This document shows, piece after piece, positions 16,865 to 26,400 of a stretch of 64,000 nt of DNA (positions are counted from its first letter, which is position 1; the number at the start of each line of letters is the position of its first letter). A program made the translations under genes and the position numbers. Under the pieces are notes generated by a model, which was not told the origin of the DNA, made no database searches, and saw nothing but the letters and a program-made list of their open reading frames with translations. This DNA is from CAZWDO01 sp964632485 [NCBI: uncultured bacterium]. GTDB taxonomy: Bacteria > JAGOEH01. The DNA lies in NCBI GenBank assembly GCA_964632485.1, contig CAZWDO010000007.1:85867-149866 (forward strand), written 5' to 3'.

Positions 16865-19127
16865 AAAATCCAGAAATTACCTGAATATGATTAAATGGTT
16901 AACGGACAGGCCGTTTATCTCATCATTGATCATAGTAAATAAAAAAAATATTTTCCGCTACGGAATGTTGGCCGGTTATTTCTTACTTATCGTACTCTTT
17001 GCCCCCCATGAAGATATTTCCAAGTTTTCCGAATACCGCATTGATGATATTGCCCAAACCGTCATAATGCCCGACATTGATTGCACGATTCTAAAAACAC
17101 CCCAGCAATTGGAAAAAGAAAAAAATGAAGCGGCAGAAAGGACATTGCGCGTATTTACCTATTTTCGCTCCATCAGCGAAAACCTGCCGGCCCGCATACA
17201 AACTCTATTTCTGGACCTGGAAACCCAACCCGATTCAACATTCCGATCACTGAATCTGGAACCGGATTCAGCGCTCTTTAGAACCTTGCTTCAACCCGCC
17301 ATTACTCATCAACTGCGTAGTACGTTCAATACGATATTCACTCACTATTTTTCCGGCCTTGTATGCCGTGACATCAATGAAATCCGTCGAATATCGCCTC
17401 AATCAAAAATATCAATCCTCCTGGAGGATTCGAGCCTGAAAACAATCATGATCGATTCACTCTCCGAAGAACGCCTGATTGTGAGGAAAATTCAGGAATC
17501 CACAAGCTGGTTCATTGAAAATAATCGATTGCGTCAGGATTTGATTTACCGACTGACTATTTATATCTTCGAACCGAATATTGTTTATAACAGCAACATG
17601 ACTCATCTGCTGAAAGAACAGGCCAGAAACTCAATTGCCGTATCCCAGGGATTTGTTAAAAATGGCGAAAAAATAATTGGTAAACATGAACGGATCACTC
17701 CCGAGATTTATCAAAAACTCATCTCACTGCAACAAACCCGAAACCGCTACCAACTATCAACCTATCTGCTGCCGGATTCATTTTCTCCGCAAGTTGCCCA
17801 ATTTATTTTTATACTATCCCTGGTAATCCTTTTTATGGTTATTCTCTTCCAGATCGACCGCTCCCGTTACTATTCAAATAAACATTTACTCTTGTTATTA
17901 TTATTAACCTTAATCCCGATCCTATTAACCTCTCTGATTTATAGCGGACTCCCTTTTTTGATTTTATTAGTACCGTATTCGACGTTTATTATTTTAATTT
18001 GTATTCTTACCGATAAGGAGATCGGCCTCATCAGCGCATTATATCTTGCGATGATGGCTGGTCTGTTCAACAACCTCAATTTCAATACATTTTATACCGT
18101 AGTAATCACTTCGGTCATCGCCAATTACAGTGTTGGCAAGGTGCGTAATCGCCGTGATTTTTATAAATCCATGTGGTTGGTTCCTTTAGGATACATCTTT
18201 TGTGTATTGCTTATTTATCTGAATTCAACGATTAACGAACAGCCGCTTTGGCATAACCTGATTTATGGCGCCATAAACGGACTTATTTCCCCGATGTTCG
18301 CGATTGGCATGTTGCCGGTACTCGAAAGTCTATTTTCAATAACAACGGATATTACTCTCATGGAATTATCGGACCTTAATCATCCTCTTTTAAAAACAAT
18401 GGCATTGGAATCACCAGGCACTTACAATCACAGCTTGTTTGTGGGAATGTTGGCTGAAACCGCCGCGCATGCGATCGGCGCCAATCCCTTAAAAGCCCAG
18501 GTGGGCGCCTACTTCCATGATATCGGCAAAATCAATAAAGCGGAATATTTCATCGAAAATCAAAGCGGTGAGAACAAACACGATAAATTGACTCCCCAGC
18601 TCAGCGCCCGTATCCTCAATAACCATGTCAAAGAAGGATTGGAACTGGCCAAAAAAAATAAATTACCCTTGGAAATCCAGGAAATCATTGCAGAACACCA
18701 TGGAACAACCTTGATGCATTTTTTTTATAAAAAAGCCCAGGAGCTTAACGATGACAACGGAAACCCTCCCGACATCAATTCCTATCGCTATCCCGGACCT
18801 AAACCCCGCTCTAAGGAAGCCGCCATCGTAATGCTAGCCGACTCCATTGAAGCGGCGTCCCGGACACTAAAAAATCCCAACGTCACCCGGTTGCGTACCC
18901 TGATCGATGGCATGATCAAGGATAAATTTCTCAATAACGAACTGGATAAATGCAAGTTAACCCTTAAAGACCTGACCGCTATCGGAGAATCATTCCTGAG
19001 AAGTCTGATCGGGAAATTTCACACCCGAATCGACTATCCCGATAGTCCGGCAACGAGTATTAATAATGAAATCAAAGATCCATCAGCAGAATCAAAACCA
19101 CAAACTGAAACCAACAATCTGGGGTAA
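16845..19127 (+). CDS. 7TM-HD membrane phosphohydrolase (PgpH family)
   Basis: The 760-residue protein matches the PgpH group, membrane phosphodiesterases that break down cyclic di-AMP. An N-terminal membrane segment (about 40-57) is followed by an extracytoplasmic 7TMR-HDED domain (to about 310), then a block of seven hydrophobic segments (about 320-480), and a cytoplasmic HD domain with the metal-binding residues in GTYNHSLFVGMLAE, AYFHDIGKINK, IIAEHHGT and MLADSIEAA. It overlaps phoH by 20 bases, and ybeY overlaps its end, so translation is coupled. The phoH - pgpH - ybeY order is common in Firmicutes and FCB bacteria. No diadenylate cyclase gene is in the window. Confidence 0.93.
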   Translation: MKIPRHKKSRNYLNMIKWLTDRPFISSLIIVNKKNIFRYGMLAGYFLLIVLFAPHEDISKFSEYRIDDIAQTVIMPDIDCTILKTPQQLEKEKNEAAERTLRVFTYFRSISENLPARIQTLFLDLETQPDSTFRSLNLEPDSALFRTLLQPAITHQLRSTFNTIFTHYFSGLVCRDINEIRRISPQSKISILLEDSSLKTIMIDSLSEERLIVRKIQESTSWFIENNRLRQDLIYRLTIYIFEPNIVYNSNMTHLLKEQARNSIAVSQGFVKNGEKIIGKHERITPEIYQKLISLQQTRNRYQLSTYLLPDSFSPQVAQFIFILSLVILFMVILFQIDRSRYYSNKHLLLLLLLTLIPILLTSLIYSGLPFLILLVPYSTFIILICILTDKEIGLISALYLAMMAGLFNNLNFNTFYTVVITSVIANYSVGKVRNRRDFYKSMWLVPLGYIFCVLLIYLNSTINEQPLWHNLIYGAINGLISPMFAIGMLPVLESLFSITTDITLMELSDLNHPLLKTMALESPGTYNHSLFVGMLAETAAHAIGANPLKAQVGAYFHDIGKINKAEYFIENQSGENKHDKLTPQLSARILNNHVKEGLELAKKNKLPLEIQEIIAEHHGTTLMHFFYKKAQELNDDNGNPPDINSYRYPGPKPRSKEAAIVMLADSIEAASRTLKNPNVTRLRTLIDGMIKDKFLNNELDKCKLTLKDLTAIGESFLRSLIGKFHTRIDYPDSPATSINNEIKDPSAESKPQTETNNLG

Positions 19128-19509
19128 ACTGGTCCAAACCGTTTTAAATAAAACCAATCACCCCAACGTAGCTCTCAATACCATTATTTGTGATGACGAG
19201 ACGATACTTTCGCTCAATCGCGAATACCTGGAACATGATTACGTGACCGATGTCATCTCCTTTCCCAATTTCACCGACGACCCCCTCTTTTTAGGAGAAA
19301 TCTATATCGATCTGGATCAAGCCATTCGTCAGGCAGAAGAATATGGAGAAACACCTCCACGGGAATTAGCCCGTTTAATTATCCACGGGATTCTCCATTT
19401 AACCGGGTACAACGATATGGACGACTCTCAGCGGGAAATCATGGTTTGTAAACAGGAAGCATTGTTGGCGGAACTAAATGATGCTGGTATCATCCCCTCT
19501 GCCCTATAA
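19066..19509 (+). CDS. ybeY: Endoribonuclease YbeY
   Basis: YbeY is a zinc-dependent RNase for 16S rRNA 3' processing and ribosome quality control. The 147-residue protein has LNREYLEHDYVTDVISFP and the metal motif HGILHLTGYNDMDDSQ. The third metal ligand is Asp where most bacteria have His (GYDH); the same change is known in Bacteroidota YbeY. It overlaps the upstream gene by about 60 bases and dus by 32 bases. Confidence 0.95.
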   Translation: MKSKIHQQNQNHKLKPTIWGKLVQTVLNKTNHPNVALNTIICDDETILSLNREYLEHDYVTDVISFPNFTDDPLFLGEIYIDLDQAIRQAEEYGETPPRELARLIIHGILHLTGYNDMDDSQREIMVCKQEALLAELNDAGIIPSAL

Positions 19510-20440
19510 ATATTTACTGGCGCCGTTGGCAGGAATCACGGATGCGCCTTTTCGTCTGATATGCGCGGAATTCGGCGCGGATTTGACGTTCTCCGAAATG
19601 GTGAGCGCGGACGGACTGGTTTATAACTATTCTAAAACTTCGCAGTTTTTGTTTCGGTTTCCCCGGGAAAAAACCTTTTCCATTCAAATTTTTGGTCATA
19701 AACCGAAGATTATCGGACAAGCCGTAACACTTTTAAACGATATTCCATGTTGTGTTCTCGATTTCAATGCAGGTTGTCCCGTCAGAAAAGTCTTTAATGG
19801 CGGATCAGGCTCGGCTTTATTGGGTAATTTACCATTATTGAAACAAATTATGACCGAAATACGAAACCAATCCCGCCACCCGATTTCGCTCAAAGTTCGT
19901 CTGGGAATCGATTCTTCCCACTTTGTATTGAGAGAACTGGTCGCTATGGCCAATGATCTGGAACTGGCATTTCTTACGATTCATGGCCGCTACCGCAATC
20001 AAATGTTCAGCGGTAAAGCCGACTGGAATGCTATCAGAGAAGCGGTTTCCGGCAGTAGTGTGCCCATCGTTGGAAATGGCGATATCAGCGAACCGGATGA
20101 AGCGCGCCAACGCCTCCTCGAAAACGGATGCGCGGGAATCATGATTGGCAGGGGAAGTATGGGCAATCCGTTCATTTTTAGCCGAATCAAAGATCCGAAT
20201 GCGCCTTTGCCGACTCTTGCCGATAAATTAGCAGTCGCTCTCCGGCAATTCAAGCTGGGATTGGAGTACAAAAATGAGCGTCGCGCTATTTTTGAAATGA
20301 GAAAACACTGGATATGGTATATTAAAGGCGAACCGTTTTCGCATCTCTTTAAACAAAAAATCATGGAATTGGAAAAAGCCGATGAAATCATCGACTATAT
20401 ATCAGAGATCATCATTAAAGGCGAATTTCCATCACCTTAA
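19478..20440 (+). CDS. tRNA-dihydrouridine synthase
   Basis: This flavoenzyme reduces specific uridines in tRNA. The 320-residue protein opens with LAPLAGITDAPFRLICAEFGAD and SEMVSADGL, has the catalytic cysteine in FNAGCPVRKVFNGGSGSALL, and LTIHGRYRNQMFSGKADW and GNGDISEPDEA for FMN and substrate binding. It resembles the DusB branch. It is the last gene of the phoH operon, with its start inside ybeY. Confidence 0.94.
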   Translation: MMLVSSPLPYKYLLAPLAGITDAPFRLICAEFGADLTFSEMVSADGLVYNYSKTSQFLFRFPREKTFSIQIFGHKPKIIGQAVTLLNDIPCCVLDFNAGCPVRKVFNGGSGSALLGNLPLLKQIMTEIRNQSRHPISLKVRLGIDSSHFVLRELVAMANDLELAFLTIHGRYRNQMFSGKADWNAIREAVSGSSVPIVGNGDISEPDEARQRLLENGCAGIMIGRGSMGNPFIFSRIKDPNAPLPTLADKLAVALRQFKLGLEYKNERRAIFEMRKHWIWYIKGEPFSHLFKQKIMELEKADEIIDYISEIIIKGEFPSP

Positions 20441-20587
20441 ATCAATTCAGGCGGAGTTTCCTCCTGGCGCCATGCATCTCATTCCCGCAACGTAAAAAAA
20501 ACAAAACAAAGCGATACACTTCGAGGTTCCTGTTTCCGGGAAGAACGGCAATATTTTTTTCCATTTAAAACTAACGAAAGGAAGTTT

Positions 20588-23053
20588 ATGCGGCTCTTCA
20601 TCATTTGTTGGGTAATGGTTTTCAACGCAATGTTAATTATGGCGCAACCTGTCATTCGAGTCAATCAACTGGGGTACCTGCCAACCGATATTAAAGTCGC
20701 TGTACTGGGCAGTTCCACGCCAATACGCGAGGAGAAGTTCACTCTAAAATCCGCGCTTAATGATGAAATTGTCTGGCAGGGAAAAATCAGCAAAGAAGAA
20801 GGTAAATATGGCCCGTTTACTTGTACATATCGTCTCGATTTTTCAATGTTTAACGGTCAGGGATTCTATTATATAGAAGCAGACGGCATCGTTTCTCCAC
20901 AGTTTCCGATTAGCGATGGCAGCTATCAAAACGCGGCGGATTTTATTTTAAACTACATGCGTCAGCAACAATGCGGGTATAATCCCTTTTTAAAAGATTC
21001 CTGCCATAAACATGACGGCTTTATTATTTATCATCCTACATTAGATTCCACCCATATCGACGTCAGGGGAGGGTGGCACGATGCATCGGATTATTTACAA
21101 TACGTAACAACTTCCGCCAATGCCGTTTACCAAATGCTCTTTGCATACCGTCATTTTCCCGAGGTATTCGGCGACTCCTATGATAAAGATGGGAATCAGG
21201 GTGAAAACGGCATCCCCGACATACTGGATTGCGCCAAATGGGGATTAGACTGGCTGGATCGAATGAATCCCGAACCGGGTACGATGTTCAATCAGATAGC
21301 CGATGATCGCGATCATCAAATGTTTCGGTTACCTACCGAGGACTCGGTCAATTACGGAAAAGGCATGGAACGGCCGGTCTATACTTGTACCGGTCAACCG
21401 CAAGGCGTATTTCAACATAAAAATCGCGCTACCGGTACCGCTTCAACTGCGGGGAAATATGCATCGGCTTTTGCTCTGGGCTCTGTATTATTACAACCAT
21501 GGTATCCTGAATATTGCGCGAAAATCCGTCACAAAGCCTTTGCCGCCTATAGTTATGGTAAAGCCCATCCCGGCGTTTGCCAAACCGCGCCGTGCCGCGC
21601 TCCCTATTTCTACGAGGAGGATAACTGGGTCGATGATATGGAACTGGCAGCCATCCAGCTTTTTCAGATTTCCAATGATTCCGGCTATCTGACCGATGCC
21701 CGTGAATTCGGTCTCCAGGAGCCTACTACTCCCTGGATGGGCGCTGATACGGCCCGACATTACCAATGGTATCCGTTTTTAAATTTAGGGCACGCTGAAC
21801 TGGCCCAACTGTCGCAAAAGGAATTTGTGGGGTATTTAAAATGCGGATTGGAGAAAATTTCTCAAAAAGGTAAAAACGCCTTCCGCTTTGGAATCCCCTT
21901 TATCTGGTGTTCCAACAACCTAGCAGCAGCCGCTATCACGCAATGCCATTTATACCGCGCTATCACCGGCGACAATCAATTTTTGGAAATGGAAACGGCT
22001 TTGCGCGACTGGTTGTTTGGCTGTAATCCCTGGGGAACTTCCATGATCGTTGGTCTGCCCGTCTGGGGCGATACTCCCGTTGACCCCCATTCGGCTTTTA
22101 CTCATGTGTATGGCTACCCAGTGAATGGCGGTCTGATTGACGGTCCTGTTTATACTACAATCTTTAACAGCCTCAAAGGTGTCAAACTGGGCCAGGAAGA
22201 TTCGTATGCCTCCTTTCAATCCAGTTTAGCCGTGTATCATGACGATTGGGGCGATTATTCAACCAATGAGCCCACCATGGACGGTACCGCCAGCTTGAGC
22301 TATTATCTGGCAGCTATGTCCAGCCAACCTGCCAAAAATCTGAAAAACTTTGTCTATCAAGACGGAGCAGTCATTCGGACAGATACAACATTAAAAAATA
22401 TCCATTTAGTATTCACGGGCGGAGATTTCGCTGACGGCGGTGAAATTATTTTAAATACACTTAAAAAACATACTATCAGAGCCGCTTTCTTTCTAACCGG
22501 TGATTTTTATCGAAATAAGTATTTTCAGAAAATTATCCGGCGCATAAAAAAAGAAGGACACTATTTAGGCGCGCATTCCGATAAACACCTGCTATACGCT
22601 CCTTGGTCCAAACGTGATTCCGTACTGGTTCGACGCATCGATTTTATGGAAGACCTGATTGCCAATTATAAGGAAATGGCACAGTTCGGCGTTAAGATCA
22701 GCCAGGCTGCCTATTTCCTGCCACCCTATGAATGGTATAACTCTACTATCTCTCAATGGACAAAATCCATGGGATTGCAGATGGTTAATTTTTCGCCAGG
22801 GACACTGTCCACGCATGACTGGACATACCCTAAATCGAAATCGAAATACAGAACCAACGAGGAAATCTATCAAAGCATCCTCGACTATGAAACGCAAAGC
22901 AATTGCGGTCTGAACGGGTTCATCCTTTTGACCCATATCGGAGCGCATCCGGACCGGCCCGACAAATTCTACCTCCGTCTGGATGAAATGCTGACGGAAC
23001 TGGCGAGCAGGGGCTATCATTTTCCTCTGATTGGCTCTGATCCAATATTTTAG
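20588..23053 (+). CDS. Secreted GH9 glycosidase fused to a polysaccharide deacetylase
   Basis: The 821-residue protein has a signal peptide (1-19), an N-terminal Ig-like CelD_N domain (about 22-108), a glycoside hydrolase family 9 catalytic domain (about 115-590) and a NodB-type deacetylase domain (about 605-815). GH9 residues visible are the nucleophile-binding aspartates of GGWHDASDY (165, 168) and the acid Glu in TNEPTMDGTA near 560. In the deacetylase, FTGGDFADGG carries the first Asp pair and GAHSDKHLL the two zinc histidines. Both catalytic units look intact, so the likely substrate is an acetylated polymer such as chitin oligomers or acetylated beta-glucan. GAAAGGAAG precedes the ATG. 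It stands alone between dus and tRNA-Val. Confidence 0.92.
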   Translation: MRLFIICWVMVFNAMLIMAQPVIRVNQLGYLPTDIKVAVLGSSTPIREEKFTLKSALNDEIVWQGKISKEEGKYGPFTCTYRLDFSMFNGQGFYYIEADGIVSPQFPISDGSYQNAADFILNYMRQQQCGYNPFLKDSCHKHDGFIIYHPTLDSTHIDVRGGWHDASDYLQYVTTSANAVYQMLFAYRHFPEVFGDSYDKDGNQGENGIPDILDCAKWGLDWLDRMNPEPGTMFNQIADDRDHQMFRLPTEDSVNYGKGMERPVYTCTGQPQGVFQHKNRATGTASTAGKYASAFALGSVLLQPWYPEYCAKIRHKAFAAYSYGKAHPGVCQTAPCRAPYFYEEDNWVDDMELAAIQLFQISNDSGYLTDAREFGLQEPTTPWMGADTARHYQWYPFLNLGHAELAQLSQKEFVGYLKCGLEKISQKGKNAFRFGIPFIWCSNNLAAAAITQCHLYRAITGDNQFLEMETALRDWLFGCNPWGTSMIVGLPVWGDTPVDPHSAFTHVYGYPVNGGLIDGPVYTTIFNSLKGVKLGQEDSYASFQSSLAVYHDDWGDYSTNEPTMDGTASLSYYLAAMSSQPAKNLKNFVYQDGAVIRTDTTLKNIHLVFTGGDFADGGEIILNTLKKHTIRAAFFLTGDFYRNKYFQKIIRRIKKEGHYLGAHSDKHLLYAPWSKRDSVLVRRIDFMEDLIANYKEMAQFGVKISQAAYFLPPYEWYNSTISQWTKSMGLQMVNFSPGTLSTHDWTYPKSKSKYRTNEEIYQSILDYETQSNCGLNGFILLTHIGAHPDRPDKFYLRLDEMLTELASRGYHFPLIGSDPIF

Positions 23054-23081
23054 TTCCAAAGATAAAAAAAACACTTGCTTT

Positions 23082-23110
23082 TTTGGATGAAAAGTTTTAT
23101 AATAAAGCAA
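23082..23110 (+). promoter_or_regulatory. Promoter of tRNA-Val
   Basis: A TTGCTT box, 17 bases and a perfect TATAAT end a few bases before the tRNA gene, in the 60-base gap after the GH9 gene. Confidence 0.75.
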
Positions 23111-23116
23111 TTGATC

Positions 23117-23190
<74 letters not shown>

Positions 23191-23388
23191 ACTAATTATC
23201 AACATCTTTACGCTTTAAGAATTATAAGCCCTAAAAAATGAACGTTTCAAGATCACATTTGTCGCATACAATGAAGCGGGTTATCTCATAAAAACCGCCA
23301 ACACGGGCGCTTTGTGAGGCTTACTGTAATTCCGCATTTGTGAGGCGAAAAGCCGATTCAGCCCATACCTGTTTGATCATTTTTAATA

Positions 23389-23430
23389 AAAAAAGTCCGG
23401 CCTTTAATTCCAAAAATTCAAGACCGGACT
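23389..23430 (-). terminator. Rho-independent terminator of the M6 protease gene
   Basis: On the minus strand AAGTCCGGTCTT pairs with AAGGCCGGACT (one mismatch) around a 16-base loop and is followed by seven T. It lies 27 bases after the protease stop codon. Confidence 0.85.
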
Positions 23431-23456
23431 TATATTAAAATGACAACTAACTGATT

Positions 23457-26400
23457 TTATTTAATCAGCATCAATTTACGGGAAGTTTGAAAATCAACCG
23501 ATTCAATGCGGTAAAAATATACACCGCTGGGCAGCGATCTAGCATCTATCTGCAATTTATAGTTGCCGGCGGCCTTTTCACCTTCAAACAGTATACTGAC
23601 TTGCTCGCCTAACAGATTATAGAGCGCGATCCGGACATGTCCGGGGGTTGACAATCCAAATTCAATCATCGTCGTTGGATTGAAAGGGTTGGGAAAATTC
23701 TGATTCATGAAGCTTTGCCTGGGAACTAATTGATCCAATTCTTCTACCGTAACAGGAAGAATTGTAAAGGACCGTTCATAGACATTATTTTCTTCGTCCG
23801 ATTCCACAATAACGTCGTCGGGATCGCATTGTATCCGCAACACATGTTGACCCTCCGACAAAACAAGGGGATGAGGATTATGGGAAAAACACCCAGGAGA
23901 TAAATAATTTTCATTGGGAATAGCGCCGGGTTGAAGGTTCAAATAAACCGTTTCCAGACGGGGTTTAGGCAGCGCGCTCAAAGGAACCCGCCGGTTACGC
24001 GACTGCAGTTTATTCAAGCCGGAAGCGATACGCGACGCATCCGAAGGCTTTGCCGGCCAGGGTATCCGTTTGGCCATAAACTTTTCATCATTGACTTTTA
24101 TCCACAGATTCATTATAAAGTCACCCATTTCCTGATTTTCATAATATACATCTTGAGGAGACTCAAATGGATTGTTCAGATTGATGACATATTGCGTCTG
24201 GGGAAAAGCCACCGGGGTGGCATCCGTCATGATAGCCGGATAGGCATCGTCTATAATAGAACCGCTCAGAGGCTCGATAAAAACGCCGATAGCCGGGATG
24301 TTCACTACAAGGGAATCGAAGGATACTGTATCCCATTCGATTTGAGAATACGCATCTTTGGCCTGGAGTGTGTTCGAAGAGAAGATGGGCTGCATATTGA
24401 TTACATCGAATATATGCACTTTAAAGTTAGATGGGCCGGAGAATATTCCGAATCCATAGTGGGCGAACTCCAGCGAAAGCAATTCGACGTTTTCCCCAAA
24501 ATTATCCAAGGAAAAAATAGTGCCGAAACCCTCATTCCACCTCTGGAAGAAAGCGCTGGTCGGATTATTGTCATGATATTGTATTTTATAGGGTTCGGAA
24601 TAATTCCACCAGCCCAGACGAAGAATGGGGAAACCGTCGTAATAGACTTTCCAAATAGATTCATTGTCATAAAACAATACAGGATCATCGCCTTCAAGCG
24701 TAATTTCGGTTGCATAATAATAGGCCCCGGCGGGCAAACCCCCGACGCTATCGATATCAACCCATGAGGAATCATTACCAGTTAAAATCACCGGATCAGT
24801 CAAGTAGCATTCAGCGCTGGGCCGAAGGTCGCCCTCAACTGGTTTAGAAACAGTAATCTGGCGAGAATAGAGATTATTCCCGGACGCCAGGCTATCCAGT
24901 TTTCCATGAGGATCAATGAGCATGGTCAATTGGTAGTTACCGGTTTCAAGATAGATGCCGGTCGAATCGATATCCGCCAGGCATTCCCCTGGCGCCAATA
25001 GTGAATCAAAAGCGATGGCAGCGCCGATATTGAGATACCGATACTGAGGTAATGGGTTCTTGACCGAAATCTTCCTGGAGCGGCGAGGGTGTTTCATCGA
25101 TTTTTCTATTTTATCGATTTTTGGCGCGGCGGATGAAGATATCACCGGCGCTTTAGCCAGCCCATCGATACCGTCAGCCCGAATCCAAAGATTAATCAGC
25201 AGATCACCTTCAAAATAAGAATAATAGCTACTGAAAGGATCATTGATCGCGCAATAATAATTACGAGTTCCCTGATCCAGAGAGCGATCGACCGAAACTG
25301 ATGGATAATAAACAATAATTTCGTCTTCATCATAAAATGAGCTGTCAGGGGTTAGCGGCTCAACAAAGATTCCGACCTGATCGGCACCGGCCAGGCTTCC
25401 CAATTCGATTCCAGTTTCCCAGACAGCTAAAGCGGATGTTTCTTCTGCGGTTAAACTATCGATATGGCCGATCCAGCGCATGTTTTCCCAGTCCAAAACA
25501 TGTAGATTATACAGACTCGTTCCCGGACAGTAAGCATTAAAATGGTTGAAATCAACTTTTTCTAATGTTGCGTTTTCGAACATGGAAAGATCAAAAATTA
25601 CACCGACGGCTTCACCGTCCCAGCATTGCGAAACGCCCCTGGGTTGATTATCATGGTACTGAACCGCCAGTTCCTGAGTGAAATCATAATTGCGGATATC
25701 CCTGATCAATTGATCGTCGAGATATAATTGCCAGACCGGAATATTCCCGGGTATCGTTAAGGTATCATCGCCTGTATTTTGAATTGCTGAATGGATATAA
25801 AAGGTCCCGGCGGAATCAAACGATTCACTGATTGGTAAAACCCCGGGTACCCGACTCAGCAGTATCGCATCGCTCCATCCGGCGCAATTATTTCCCGCCG
25901 AGAGATCGGGATAAACCGCTGAGTGGTCATTCACTAATAAGTTGGCAATGATCGTATCATTGCGTTCAGTAATTCCGGAGACAGCGATTTGGGATATAAC
26001 CTGAGTATAAAACCGGCTGTTGGGATTCGAAGACCAGTCGAATTTGGTATTCAGCGAGGTTCCGGGGAAAGGGTCGCCTCCATCGCCGTGATTACCGCCG
26101 GGACGAAAATCAAGGTCGTTTTTGCCATCGGCCTCTTCCACATCCACCGATTTATGGTTCTGATCCTCGTTGGGACGTGAAAAATTATAGACAAAGCGGT
26201 CCATATCGATATGCCACACCAGCAGCCCATGACCGGGCAAACCGCTATCGAATCCGGTTTTTTGGCGATTTTCCGCGATAAAAAGTTCGCCGGTGTAAGT
26301 TTGCAGCCCGCTATAATCGCCATTGGAAGCTAAAATGTAATAATCGCCATCTGAAGCATAAGGCGGAATTGCCACTCCATTTTGATCACTCATCACCAGA

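Noticed and set aside
23191-23388. Short repeated phrase TTTGTGAGGC in the gap after tRNA-Val
   Set aside because: Two copies of ten bases are too little to call a repeat family, and no gene or structure is evident.
24098-24106. A perfect DnaA box (TTATCCACA)
   Set aside because: It is single, inside the M6 protease coding region, with no clustered boxes or replication genes nearby.
23931-24767. A 278-codon plus-strand frame opposite the M6 protease gene
   Set aside because: It is antisense to a clear protein with domains and a sorting signal. Its composition is a mirror of that gene. The similar frame at 26382-27038 is rejected for the same reason.
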